Positions 11,949 through 24,457 of a DNA stretch of 64,000 bases are shown one piece after another. Source of the stretch: Hofstenia miamia (Eukaryota > Xenacoelomorpha > Acoela). Below the pieces are notes generated by a model, which was not told the origin of the DNA, made no database searches, and was given only the letters and a program-made list of their open reading frames with translations. Each line of letters opens with the position of its first letter. The first letter of the stretch is position 1. The position numbers were made by a program, and so were the translations under genes. The stretch lies in the NCBI GenBank assembly GCA_004352715.1, contig SCFE01000067.1, positions 1,949,204-2,013,203 on the forward strand, given 5' to 3'.

Positions 11949-13823
11949 ATGTCTAAGACTAAAAATTCCGACATTTTGTGTCAAAACAAGCTAAATCGCA
12001 TTGGAAAATTCACATTTTTTGTTATGGGCGAATTTAGTCAAATCCATTGTCAGGGTTTTTTGTTATATACTGCGGTTTAGTCCATCGAGGGTACATTTTC
12101 CTCTAAGTGAGATTGCAAGGCTATGCAAGACAAGATATACTTTCTCAAACATTTTTTTCATTTGTTAAGCAATGCTAGTTCTTGGAATTAACATAATTCT
12201 TGCGCTCATTGACAACAAATGTAACCTAGCATGCTTTGACACATTTAATTTCTTACTGTAATACTAAAAATTAATAGTAAATCGCGATCACCCCACTATC
12301 GTTTCTGGATCCATTTTGACCACTTAATAAATAGTTCGCAATTTCAATATGGTAAATTTTGTTTTGCATAGGGTTTAGCTTGGAGTGTCACATGATCTTT
12401 CGATGCTCAATGTACTTGTCAGTTTCAACATTATTTTCTTTTACGAAGAAAGTTGTATGTTGTAGTTAGCGTTGTTAGGATATTGTGCATTGTGCACGTA
12501 TATGCTAGAAACGTCTAGCTCAGATTTCATCACATTTCAAAACTGTTCAAATTGTTTAGATTAGGTATAGATTATGAAATCATCAGTTTTAATGCTTAAA
12601 ATGCCTGATTTTTCAAAATCATTTAATATTGAAGGCTTAGCCACTTTCTATGTGACGATTTTATATTTTCTGCCTTATAGTAGCTTTTGGGCAAATTTTA
12701 AATTGATAAAAATCCAACCCCGCCTCTATTAATATATTGCCTTAGGTCTGAACGGTTTTCAAGAGTTGTAAATTTTGAAAAAAAACGCAACTTACCACAA
12801 AAGATATCATGAAACACCCCTGGATTATCGAACTTGACAATTAATGTGGCGACAGGGCCGTGGCTAAGGGGGGCCAGGGGAGCCCGGCCCTTCCTGATGG
12901 AGTCATTTGCCCCCCCCTGTATTTTCCATACAAAAATATTTTGTTTTTAAATATCACTTTATTTGATTCAATAATGTAGTTTTCAAACTTCACTTATTGA
13001 ATAACTAAATCAAATCCAATAATTTTAGCATAACAATTTCAAAATCAACATCGATATATCTAACCCATTAATAAAACCAAAAGATTCTAACATTCAAATA
13101 TCTGTTGCAATTTATTTACCGCCAAATTAACAGCAATAAAAGAATTTGCTATGCTGTGTTACTCTGACAATTGCATTTTCACAGTACAAGCAAACATCTC
13201 GGCACGCAATTTCATTGTTGCTAGCAGTTCAGTTCAGTCTATTACATTTATATAAAAAAGTTGGGAGAGGCTATATTTTTGACTATTTCAGCGGCTGAAA
13301 CAGTTAGTAGCGGTAAACCAGACAAGCTCATACTGTGTCATGTGCACAACACGCAGTCCTGATTGAACGTGTTGATGATCCTGCTATTGCACAGGGGGAT
13401 CATCAATGCTAGACAAATGCTGTGGAACACGAGTATTAGTTTACTAATGTTTAAGGCCAACGAGAAACAGTTTCTTAGTCAGCCTTAATAATGGCTGCAT
13501 ACGGTTAGGTGAGACACATATTGATTTTGATTATATTTAAGTTCATGTATTTAATTATATTTTCCATTGCAATTTAAATTGAGCTGAGCCAACTAATTAC
13601 GTAAACTAGAATAATTAGAGTGTTATTTATAGCTAGCATGCAAATAGAATTTTATCATTGAATTTTTCGAATGTATATATTCAACACTCTACATCAAAAC
13701 GATAAAACTTGTTTTGAAAAAGGATTTAGGAAACGACAAGATTATTTTATGTATTTGTATAATCGAATAATTATCAATTACCTAGTTTTTAAAATATTGT
13801 CACATTTTAGTGTTGTAAAAGCA

Positions 13824-16731
13824 ATGAGTAAGCAAGTTTCAATTATATCCATGTTTAGTAAAGCTAGTGACCCAGGTACATCAACAAGGCATACAATTGC
13901 ACATACATCTGCTGATGCAGATTTAGAAATTTCTACTTCGCCAACTTTGACTCCTAAAGATATAGCTCAAGATTCTACTCAGTCACCTAAACGACCAATG
14001 TTAAAAGTTTATCCAAAAACAGTATTTGGAAGTCGCAATCGGTGTTTCACATCCACTCTGTTTGAAAAATATAACTTTCTCGAATATTCACAAGTTGCTG
14101 ATGCTTGCTACTGTTACCCATGTAGAATATTTGGTGTCAAATCGCGAAATTCGGACAATGCCTTTACAGTTACAGGCTTCCGAAATTGGAAAAAACCTGA
14201 GAAAATAAAGAAGCATTCTGAATTAAATTATCATTGTCAAAATATGAGTGCTTGGTTTTTATATGAGCAGAACAAAAAAGTAGGACCTGTTTCCGAACAA
14301 ATAAATTCACAGCATGTTCAAACTGTTAGAGAAAACAGAGAATATATAAAATCTTTGGCAGATATAATTGTGCGATGCGGAATAATGAACATATCCTTAA
14401 GAGGGGATAATGAAACGAACGAAAGTGACTATAGTGGGAATTTTAAAGAGCTTGTAGACTTATTAAAGAATGAATCCCCTCAATTTGAAACACAACTAAA
14501 GCGAATGCCTAAAAATTCAACATATTTATCTCCAGATTCACAAAATTGTTTGATTGCTTGTATATCTAGAACTATTCCTGAGCAGGTAAGTAAAGAGGTT
14601 AAATCTGCAAAAAAGTTTGCCATAAGATGAATGTACTGACTTTGCTGGTCAAAATCTTGGAATAACAATAAGATACGTTGATATCCAAAGTGCAACTATT
14701 TATGAAAGATTCCTAAAGTTTCAACTATTATCAAGCTTTGAATTGAATGCTACATGCATAGTCCAACAACTACTATCGGTCTTGAAAGAACAGTGCAATG
14801 GGATTGACATTGGTATATCAGAATGTGTGGCCTTTACTGCGGATGGGGCATCAGTAATGTCAGGCAGAATCGGAGGAGTCCAGAAACTTCTTCGTGAGAA
14901 AGTGTCTAGTCATTGCTTATATGTGCATTGTTACGCCCATAGACTAAACTTAGTGTTGTCCAATACAGCATCTATTGTTGATGCTGCAAATCGCTTTTTC
15001 GGTTTGCTTTCGAAATTAGATAATTTCATTAATGGGTCATTAAAAAGGAAGGGAATTTTTTCGAAGTCTTCAAAAGGATTCCAACATCACTGCCTTGAAT
15101 TTGCCATCAATGTGCGATCACAAATGGAACTTTCGCGAACGTCTGGTCGATGTAGTTAACAGCCGCTATGATATATTACTTATANAGGTAAGTAAAGAGG
15201 TTAAATCTGCAAAAAAATTTGCCATAATACTAGATGAATGTACTGACTTTGCTGGTCAAAATCTTGGAATAACAATAAGATACGTTGATATCCAAAGTGC
15301 AACTATTTATGAAAGATTCCTAAAGTTTCAACTATTATCAAGCTTTGAATTGAATGCTACATGCATAGTCCAACAACTACTATCGGTCTTGAAAGAACAG
15401 TGCAATGGGATTGACATTGGTATATCAGAATGTGTGGCCTTTACTGCGGATGGGGCATCAGTAATGTCAGGCAGAATCGGAGGAGTCCAGAAACTTCTTC
15501 GTGAGAAAGTGTCTAGTCATTGCTTATATGTGCATTGTTACGCCCATAGACTAAACTTAGTGTTGTCCAATACAGCATCTATTGTTGATGCTGCAAATCG
15601 CTTTTTCGGTTTGCTTTCGAAATTAGATAATTTCATTAATGGGTCATTAAAAAGGAAGGGAATTTTTTCGAAGTCTTCAAAAGGATTCCAACATCACTGC
15701 CTTGAATTTGCCATCAATGTGCGATCACAAATGGAACTTTCGCGAACGTCTGGTCGATGTAGTTAACAGCCGCTATGATATATTACTTATATATTTAAGG
15801 AAGATCTCTCAGTCAAATTCTTCGTCTGGCAATGAAAGTTCTGATGCTGAGGGCTTATTTTCTGCGCTTACTGCTGTAAGCAATTTAGTCTGTCTAAATG
15901 TTTTCAATGATCTTTTCCATCAATTAGGTCCTCTGTCCAATATATTTCGAAGTTCTTCAACCGATTTAGCATCGGCGGTAGCTCTATGCCAAGAACAGGT
16001 CAAATTACTGAAAGAGAAACGTTCTGATGACTATTTTAATGCAAACATTTGGAAGCAGGTTTGCATTACTGCAGAAAATAATGATATTTCATTAATTCCA
16101 GTTAAACGAATGCGCAGAGAGCAAACTACCTTCAAAGAATATGTTGTTAACATATCGCTTTGACAGCATTTTCAAAGGTTTTCTACTGTAGATGATCAGT
16201 GTAGAGATTATGGATTCTGTTATAAGCGAAATAGAGAGAAGATTTAAAGAGACACCTATTTTGTTTGCAATTGATGCTTGTCATCCAAAAAGCGATAATT
16301 TTTTTGAGTATGATCAATTGAAGTCAGTTTTAGATCTATACAAACTTCCTACTGCTTCAATAAAATCTGAAATTGCGGTATATTCAAACATTTTCCGAAG
16401 CATAGAAAATCAGCCAGAAAGCATATCTGAAGTTTTACTTTCGCTTCGGCCACTCTCTGGTTTTCCAACTTTAGCCAGCCTGCTCAAATTAATTCTTACT
16501 ATTCCAGTGGCAAACACTTTAGTAGAGCGTGCATTTTCTTCTCTTCGTCGTGTCCGCAATTATCTACGAAATTCAATGAAAGAATACAGGTTGAGTGGGC
16601 TTTGCTTATTATCTATCGAAAAAAGTTTGGCACGCAATGTCAATATGGACAGGGTTGTAGACCTTTTCGCAGAAACGAAATCACTTCGTGTTGGACGAGA
16701 AGAAGGAGTAAGACGTTTACAATTTCTATAG
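13824..16731 (+). pseudogene. hAT transposase with TTF zinc finger and DUF4371 region, frameshifted
   Basis: The likely start is the ATG at 13824, just after an acceptor-like ttttag. In order, the frames show a TTF-type zinc finger (CYCYPCRIFG, FRNWKK and the HSELNYH region, 14020-14240), a DUF4371 segment with an acidic DECTD motif (15236-15250), a second acidic motif FTADGASVMSG followed by HCYAHRLNLV (15430-15560), an insertion domain, and the C-terminal hAT dimerisation stretch (LKLILTIPVANTLVERAFS, 16480-16545). The frame breaks near 14625 (a 5-nt deletion in the first duplicate), near 15700, and near 16163 (stop TGA). The catalytic motifs are recognisable, but no single intact protein is encoded. 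It is related to ZMYM1-like host proteins derived from such elements. Confidence 0.85.
14584..15791 (+). repeat. Internal 600-bp duplication joined by a single N
   Basis: Segments 14584-15184 (601 bp) and 15186-15791 (606 bp) are near-identical and meet at the single N at 15185. The first lacks five bases near 14625 that are present in the second. The pattern fits overlapping contigs or haplotypes placed in tandem. Confidence 0.8.
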
Positions 16732-17084
16732 ATATTGTTTTTGTTTATTTATAATTGATATTTTTTAAGATAATTTGTTTATATATTCACTTAGAACATA
16801 TACTATTAGAATTCCAGTTATATGTTCAATATTATATTGTCAATATCAGCTATTTTGTAACTAAATGAAGTATCTAAATATAGATATTTCATTTCATTTA
16901 TAATCTAGAGTGAAAAAATTCGTATCTGTTCCTGCTAATATAACTTTAGAAAAAATATATCAAATACTAAATGTTTATGACAAAGTGAAAATTTTTTCAG
17001 ATGATTAAAAATATGAATTTATGGACTACTGTGGGGCCATGGCCCCTCCAGTTTGCAAATTCTAGCCACGGGCCTGTGTGGCGA

Positions 17085-18540
17085 TTTAATTGATTTATGA
17101 TTTTTGTTATAAAATCTAGTTAGGTTACTTTGAACCCTTGAATTTGATGAAATTAGCTAACGCCGAATACCATAAATTTATTTTGATAAGTATCATACTC
17201 AGGCTTAATTGAAAGTTGAGATTCTCCAAAAACATAAAACAGCAGCAAAACTTTGATTTCTTAATGACACTTCCTTTCTGTTTGTCAAGCAATATATCCC
17301 GTGTAATGCAGGTATTAGCTCTCATCTAGTGTAACTGGGTCGAGTTTCATTGCCAAATATAATATTTTGATCACAGATTTTGTAACTTTATAATGAACGT
17401 ATTTAAATCTCATATATATTTACCTCAATATGTCTAGAATAGATGTAGTTTCAAGAAAAAATGCTTGAAGACTCTTATTGCAACAAATCATGCATTAATC
17501 AATCTTGCAACTGTTCATGAGTAGCTGTTGACTTAATCAAGCCGTTCTTTGTAAAACATTTGAAATTTTATTCAGGTGTTAAATGGTGGCTTTTAGCATA
17601 ATATATTATACTTGAAGACAGGCAAAATTGTATTTCTTTTGTATTAAAGAATGCTAGAGTTAGAAAATTTAGCATTGTTACAAATATATTTACCAAGTCT
17701 TGCAAGTCATTTTTAGTCTTACTTCGAAAATTGAATATAATTTACAGCCGTTTATTCAACACCTTCGCTGTTCTAGAGAATGTTACTTTTTAATATCTGC
17801 TTAGTTATCTAAATAGCAGGTAGTTAGGATTAAGGAAACTATTCTTATGCTTCTATTAAAAATATTTTGATTCTTAAATGTTTGCTGTACCATACTTAAT
17901 ATTATTTTTCTTTGAAATTACTAGGGCCACAATTTTCAACCCATTATAATGGAATTGGTTTCATGCTTACATATATATTTGCCTCACGTTAAGGAACATC
18001 AAGTGGAGCAATTAGCAAGAAAATCTTGATAACTTTTAACTCAACTGAGTTACATAATAAATAGAATGTATTTATAGAGAAGCCAATTGTTTTGTATTGT
18101 TTCTTAGAACTTGTCTTTTTAGTTAATGAATTGCTCTTTTCGATACTCATATTAATTTTTTTGTGTTGCTTTTATCTTTCTGTGTTTGACTATCAAATTT
18201 ATCGTAAACTTTTCAAATTTGATCCATTTTGCTATTTCTTTAGAAAAACCTCTATTGACTTGACTAACTTAATTGTTTGATTAAGAATCTGGATGAGAGA
18301 CTGCAACTCATTGAGGTTAAAATCTACAAAAACTTATTGCTGTTTGAGCGACTACAATTTGTATATCAAAGAATCTCTATACGGATGAAAGTCATTGAAG
18401 CAGATTAAAAAAGCCCTGGACCGCCAGGACTTCGCGAAAAACCCGTCAATAATATATTAAATCACATGAAAGTGGAAATTTAAGTTCTGTTAAATAAGTA
18501 GAATATGTCTAAATGTGTTCTTGAATTGCCCACTTCATTT
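17085..18540. other. AT-rich noncoding stretch
   Basis: Nothing coding or repeated is recognised. Short AT-rich open frames have no family features. Confidence 0.5.
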
Positions 18541-19060
18541 CGGCATGGCACGGCACGAAATTTAAAATAATTTTCAAGCACGAGCCCGGTACGCCACGAA
18601 AATCTATTAATTTTTCATTGAATGCAAGGCCCGAAACACACGATGATTATTTCCGCGCGGAGTTCCTGAGATAATTGTTGTGATTGAAATATTCATTGTT
18701 TGTTCGCTATGTTAAATTTTGCAAATTATTTTTAATCACAACCAATTATCTCAGGAATTCCGCGCGGAAATAATCATCGTGTGTTCGGGCCTTAGATTAA
18801 ACTTGTATGAATGAAATGTTTTTGGTGTCAAATTATTTCAAAATTTTACAAATTTTTCAAGAATCAAAATGTTCAATGATTATATAATATGTGAATTAAT
18901 ATATTTAGAAAATCAAAATAACAAATATATTTTAACGCATTTTAATGTCGGTACAAGGAGGACACTGGCATTAAAATTTCCGTACAAAAGGGCAGGGCAC
19001 CGCACGGCAAAGTACGAAGTAAAGCACAGCACGGTTCCGACGATGGTTACGCTTAATTAA
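18541..19060. repeat. GC-rich GGCACGG-type repeat interrupted by a foldback element
   Basis: Short GC-rich motifs (ggcatggcacggcacg at 18542 onward; gcaccgcacggcaaag and gcacagcacgg at 18995-19035) stand out from the AT-rich background on either side of the foldback at 18627-18794. They could be the two ends of an older element into which the foldback inserted. I found no target duplication. Confidence 0.3.
18627..18794. mobile_element. Foldback MITE with about 60-bp inverted repeats
   Basis: The left arm begins AGGCCCGAAACACACGATG and the right arm ends CATCGTGTGTTCGGGCCT. The arms are complementary over about 60 bases, including the palindromic core TTCCGCGCGGA, with one indel and few mismatches. 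A spacer of roughly 45 bases separates them. A target duplication was not clear, so the transposase family is not assigned. Confidence 0.75.
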
Positions 19061-19419
19061 CGCTACGGGTGGCGAATTTTTACCTTGACGGCATTTTCTT
19101 GACTCCGGAGCAACACGGGCGTTAACCTGTTTATTAATTGGACCTAAAATTAAAATTCAAAATCATCATCATCGATGTTTGGAAGTAATCACAGCATGCC
19201 ATTCATTACTAAAATCTATCACGGAGTAGTCGTTTACATAGGATTACCAATATTCAAACAAAACAGGTTATTAAAATTTGCAACATTAAAAGCATTTGGT
19301 GATTTGTCTCGATTTTTTGTTTGTGTCTCTCAATGAATAATGAGATATTTAGGGTTAATCGGGTAACTTAAGCGCGTATGCGTCACATTAACATTCAAAA
19401 CGAATTTAAACCTGTAAAT

Positions 19420-19570
19420 AAGGTGGAACCAGGTAAATCGGTCAAAACTGGTACTTTATAATGTGAGAACCGGTCAAAGCCGGTACCTACATGACATGAG
19501 GGTATCTTGGGTATCGGACCGATAAACACCGGTCACCGTTCAGGAGGTGACCGGGCCTGAATCGGTCATG
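19420..19570. repeat. Degenerate ACCGGTCAAARCCGGTAC repeats
   Basis: Several short copies of a CCGGT-containing motif occur in about 150 bases (ggtcaaaactggtac, ccggtcaaagccggtac, caccggtcaccg). They probably belong to the end of an old repeat. No gene is seen. Confidence 0.35.
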
Positions 19571-20441
19571 GTCGCCAATTGAGAGTACCGCATCCATCTG
19601 TGCTCTATCTCAGCAATTCAAAAATTGAAAAAATAGGAACTTATTAAACTAGGAACTGAGAAAAAGAAATTGATAATCAAAGACTTGTTTTATACAATGA
19701 TAAAATGAAAGTAATCCTGGAATTACTGTGTCATAAATTTTGCAAATGCAATTATGATTTTTTGTGAAATCCGAAAGATCATTCAATTTCGCCCAATACC
19801 TAAGTTCACATAACATTTAGAGATAAATTATTTTGGGAGCAACAACTCGTTATACCGGGGTTGTAATGCAATGCTCATGATTATGAAATTTAAATCATTT
19901 CCACCATTTATGTTCAAATAGTTCACCTCAAATTTCGTTAGAAGGCAGCAAGAATTCCCTAATACAAGATTTATGATTTTTGCAAATATACGTAAATTAA
20001 GAAGTTCAAAAAGTGCACATTTAGAAAAATATGACAGTGACATTCACTTCAACTATTTCATGGAGTATTAGGTAGGGGCAAATTGTACGAGCGAAAGATA
20101 CAGGTTAAGCTGTCATTTAGTCACACAGTGTGTACAATCAGAGATCGTGACACCTGAACGGATTAGTGACCCAGAGCGATTTCATCACGTAAATAAATAG
20201 TAGGTAATCTATCTTTTGGTGTCTTAGGATTTAGATATATTTATTAGTTCGTGATCGATCAATGAAAGCTAATGCAATTCATGGAACCATCACAGATTGC
20301 AAAAAATGCCTGGGTTGCTTAAGATTTTACCAGCATTCCATGCTTTCAATGATGTGATGATCGTTACAATTTTCGAATTTGGAAGAATGATAAAACTGTA
20401 ATATCAAATGAGCAAGCTCTAGCTCTATCGGTTCTCCTGCT

Positions 20442-20508
20442 ATGGCGATTCAAAAACTTCTAGCAGTATTGATGGTATTCCTTCTCGTCATTTTTGAAAA
20501 GTTTGAAG
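20442..20508 (+). CDS. Candidate first coding exon: signal peptide of a secreted protein
   Basis: An ATG at 20442 opens MAIQKLLAVLMVFLLVIFEKF, a short basic start followed by a strongly hydrophobic stretch, like a secretory signal peptide. The frame stays open for 40 codons. If the GT at 20509 is a donor, the exon ends in phase 1, exactly the phase needed by the candidate exon at 21490-21586 and typical of signal-peptide exons. The donor (GAAG|GTCAAC) is a weak match to consensus, and short hydrophobic frames arise by chance in AT-rich DNA, so this is tentative. Confidence 0.3.
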
Positions 20509-21489
20509 GTCAACTGTGTTTACCAGATTCGAAGGTTTTCTACATTAATCTTAAAATTGATTAGTGGAAAATATTAAAATACGAATATCATTTTTAGCTG
20601 CTTAATCTATGAAAAACATCTTCCAGATTAGTTGATTAGATGGGATCATTCGGTTGAAATGGAAATTAGCCTATGCTAGAGAGATGTATGCCTTACACAT
20701 AGTTAATTAGCTTATTGAGATGAATGGTCATCGCTTTATAGAAGAATAGCAAATCTAAGATTTTTTTCATTGACAATAAATATCTTTTATATAAATTCAT
20801 ATGCACTTTCTCATTGAGTTTTGATGAATTATAGCAACTTTGATCTAAAACTATTACTTTGTAGCTCAAATGTAAATCATTGTGAAAAAGCTGAGTGTGT
20901 AAAGAGTAATTAATTATGTAAAGTATATTTGATTAAAAAATGGAAATAGCAGACAGCTCTTTATAATTGAAAGAAAACGTTTTATGAATATTGATTTTAT
21001 AGTGTATAAAGCATTCGCTAAATAAATTGTGCTTTTGTTAACATCAAGTGATTTTTGAAATGGTTTTAAAAAAAGCACCTCACTGTTTTGTTGTCTAGGA
21101 TTATTCACGACGGAGACATTTGCAGCGAAGTAAAATTGCATCTGTTGTTTAATTCCCGCGTTAAAAGCAAAAAAACTATTGTTGTCTCTTAAAAATTATA
21201 TACAATGACTGTATAGCAACTAACAAATTTACCATGGATGAAAGTGCAACGATTCAAACAGTAATGTAAATTGGTACTAGCAGTTAAAATACTTTTGAAA
21301 ACTAAATCAACAGAACCATTTATTTCAATTTTTCTAAATTTAATGCAATCTAACATTACATTGCCTGTTCTTTTAAAAGACACAGTTTTTCTACATTTTT
21401 AAGCAATTTTTCATTGAAGTTTTCGATTTCTTAATCAGGATGTTTAAAGCCCAGTAGAAGCAACAAATATTTTTAACTCTTCATTTTAG

Positions 21490-21586
21490 GTCACCCAAAC
21501 CCATTTAGACGGTGCGCAGTCAGAGGTTGCGGCACCAAAGAAATGAAGACTTCGCGCAATGTCCCATACGATGAGAACACAAACTG
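21490..21586 (+). CDS. Candidate internal exon, cysteine-containing, unknown family
   Basis: A 97-base block much richer in GC than its surroundings lies between a good acceptor (cttcattttag) and a donor (ACTG|GTAGAT). Only one of three frames is open. It reads HPNPFRRCAVRGCGTKE followed by MKTSRNVPYDENTNW. It takes two bases to complete a codon, so it would join in phase 1 to the signal-peptide-like exon at 20442-20508, placing a basic, two-cysteine segment just after the signal peptide. I do not recognise the family, and downstream exons were not found. Confidence 0.4.
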
Positions 21587-24264
21587 GTAGATTTAAAAGA
21601 AAATTGATTGCCCTCTGGTGCTTTTAGTTTTTGATATCATTATTATTTTGTGAGGCATAAACATTTTTGAAGAAACCATGAAATATTAAATAAATTCCTA
21701 GTCAGTTTGATGTTAAGATATTTTTGAGATCTCAATTTTAGTATGACATTTAAAAAATTGAGGCTTCAATCATACCCGCGTTTTGTGTTTGCATAAAATG
21801 TAACACATCTTAAAGGAAAATTCTCTTGTGAATCACATATTGCAAATCAGTTGTTTGTTTTAGTATACACAAAACGACAAAACGAGCGATATGAAGATTT
21901 TTAAAACTAACCTATTTACTGATGAGCAAAATTTTCGAAGAGAAAAGTATATTCGAGGTTTGAAAAAATAATTTATGATGCATAATGTAGTAAATTTTGT
22001 TACTTAAGAGCAATTTTTAGCAAATATTTCATGAAAAATTATCTGTCATCCAATCACTAAATTTCTTATGTACCCTGAATACTAATTGTGGAAAAAAGTT
22101 GTTTTTATAAAAAAAACAAATAACTGTTTGTGCACAATTTTGTCTATATCGATTTTCTAAAATATGGTGAGGCACAAATACATTTAGAAGTGTCTTAAAT
22201 GGGTAATAAGGGCTTTTATTAAATAGTCTTAATTGATCTCGTTGCTTGGCGTGATGTCTAAAATACCATCCTTTGCGAAATTTAAAACTGCCTTAAACTG
22301 TAACCATCTAGCTTGTGTCAGCTTTAGTTATCGAAATTGCTTATTGATATTTCCAAGCGACTAGAATTACAGGAGAGTCAATTCTATTGTCTAATAAAAT
22401 ACGTAGGCTTTAACATAAATAATATGTAAATTATTATATTTTTTAACTTTTGATTTCACTGAACATTGAAAGTCATTTCTTAATTATTTTCTTTAATTAA
22501 CATTTTAATTATAATTTTCAAGGTCTTGTCGATTGCTACAAAAATAAGCAGTAGACAGCATAACGTTTAAATTAACAATGGTTTTAATTATCATTTTAAT
22601 GAATGGTCCAAGAGTCTCTTTACCCAAAGTAATTAATAAATTAATTTTGAACTGCTAAAATATGCTGTGAAGAAAAGAAATACAAAACAAAATAAAATAA
22701 AACAAAAGAAGGAATACTTACAAATAATAAATGTACTTATAATTCACTTGGGCTATGTTGCAAAATAGGAAGACTCATACGACTAGAGATAGGATCCGGA
22801 TTGTAAATTGAATCTTCCGGATACCGGATAATTTGACTGCCGGATACCGGATAATATATTGTTCAAAATTATTACTAGGGCAACCAGAATTATTTATTAT
22901 GCATATAATATCTTTAAATCTATAAAACTGTATTAGCTGTTGTTATAATTACACGGCTACCCACTGCAATTGTGCAAATGGCTATTGTGGTATTACTGCA
23001 ACCATCTGTAAACGCTATGACAATATATTTCGGTGGTAACATGTAAAACTGGTAATTCAAGAGGCATTTTCAAAAATGGATTGATCGAGTAATTGGTTTT
23101 TCTAAACTTCAACATTTTTAAGCATTTTTTAAATTTTGACCGATTAATAACAACCATTAATGAGACCAATTATTTTCAACTCTAGCTCAGAATTTTAAAT
23201 TGTCAATTTAAAATTTTATTATAATTTTATTAAACAGAAGCCTATGTAACAATCAGGTGTGGTTTCAAATTATCGAGACAGATCAAATTAGTTCAGGTGA
23301 GATTCAAACTATGAACAATAAAGCTTTGGTTTATAATATTTGCATGATGAATGTGCAAGTTATTAAGATACAAAATTGAACTAAAAATAATTATAAAGAA
23401 AAGTTGTAAATACATGTATGTGAATATGTCTGCATTATTTCAAATTTATAGTTAAGCATACATTTGAAGTGCATCTGTTTGGCATGCAGTTCAACATATA
23501 TAGGACGCTATAGTAATGCTACTAGAACTTTTTCTCAGATTAGATTTACTTCATATAGTCCTTTTATTGTATAAAAATTTTAACACAAACACTGAGAGAA
23601 TCAATATTGTAGTGTAATCCTTCATAATTCTGCTGATTTTCGAAAGAGGAGAATAAGATCAAAAAAAGCAAAAGAAATTATAATCCGATAATTAGAATGA
23701 TTACCAACTAAGATTTTTGGTTTAATTTGATGTACAAGCAAATGGTTGTCGCCAAAATGTTTCGACAAAAATCTGAGGCCGAATCACTCTTCGTTGATTT
23801 TAAGAAGAGACACGCAGACGCTCTACGGGAATTTAAATTTTTAACAGCGGCAGGCACTTATTTTACCAATAGTATAAATTGTTGCAAAACAATGTAGAAA
23901 GTGATGAAGTAAATTCTTTGGAATTGATATATTTTCTTTGATATTTATTAACGGTTTGATTTATTATCTGAATGTCTAGCTAAGCAGTCAGGAATATATA
24001 TATATATATATACATCAAATTTCCAAATTTTGAAGAATTTTAAAAAAGATTTCTCGTGTGTTAATAGGCTAATCTGCTATATCCACCTTGAATTTGACGT
24101 TTGCTCTTCAACATTCTTATAGCGAGGAATATGGTAATGATTATCGAATCGATAACATGTATTCTAAGATAGGTTATCACCGAAATATAAATATATATAT
24201 ATCGTTTTCGTATTTTTGACATTCAATTTTTATAAAGCAAATAATATAAATGAACGCATATCTA
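21587..24264. other. AT-rich noncoding stretch
   Basis: Apart from the CCGGATA repeat at 22786-22860 and a short AT microsatellite near 23997-24011, nothing is recognised. Confidence 0.5.
22786..22860. repeat. Short tandem CCGGATACCGGATAAT motifs
   Basis: The unit ccggataccggataat occurs twice, with a related gatccggatt just upstream. Similar clusters occur near the ends of some hAT elements, but no terminal repeat or transposase is visible here. Confidence 0.4.
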
Positions 24265-24283
24265 TCAAATTTTAATTAAAGAA

Positions 24284-24457
24284 ATGAAAAGCACTCGGAG
24301 CGCGCAGACCTCCACCACGCAGTTTATGTCCCCCGGATCAGCACCAAAATTTAATGGATTCCTCCTTGGTCGGAGACGCACCTTTGGTGAAAATTTGAGG
24401 TTAATCCATCTATTACTTTTCCGTAAAGTTGCTAACAGACAAACAAACAAACCAACG
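24284..24457 (+). mobile_element. Possible 3' tail of an RTE-like LINE
   Basis: A GC-rich block for this region contains phrases typical of RTE-type LINE 3' ends: AATGGATTCCTCC, then AAATTTGAGGTTAAT, then GTTGCTAACAGAC leading into short ACAAACAA repeats. It runs into the 1000-N gap. The assignment rests on resemblance only. Confidence 0.35.

Larger units (their letters stand above)
12853..17076 (+). mobile_element. Full-length hAT element (ZMYM1/DUF4371-like transposase) with TSD
   Basis: The element is bounded by inverted repeats, CAGGGCCGTGGCTA on the left and CAGGCCCGTGGCTA read inward from the right (one mismatch in 14). A perfect 8-bp target duplication, TGTGGCGA, lies at 12845-12852 and 17077-17084. 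Both features are diagnostic of hAT. The interior carries a TTF-finger transposase on the plus strand, now broken. A second, inverted copy of its left end is at 53679-54400. The internal segment 14584-15791 is duplicated around a single N and is probably inflated by assembly, so the true element is likely about 600 bases shorter. Confidence 0.92.

Noticed and set aside
14584-14592. CAG|GTAAGT as a splice donor within the hAT transposase
   Set aside because: The sequence reads as conserved coding residues (EQVSKEVKSAKKF) leading into the DECTD motif.
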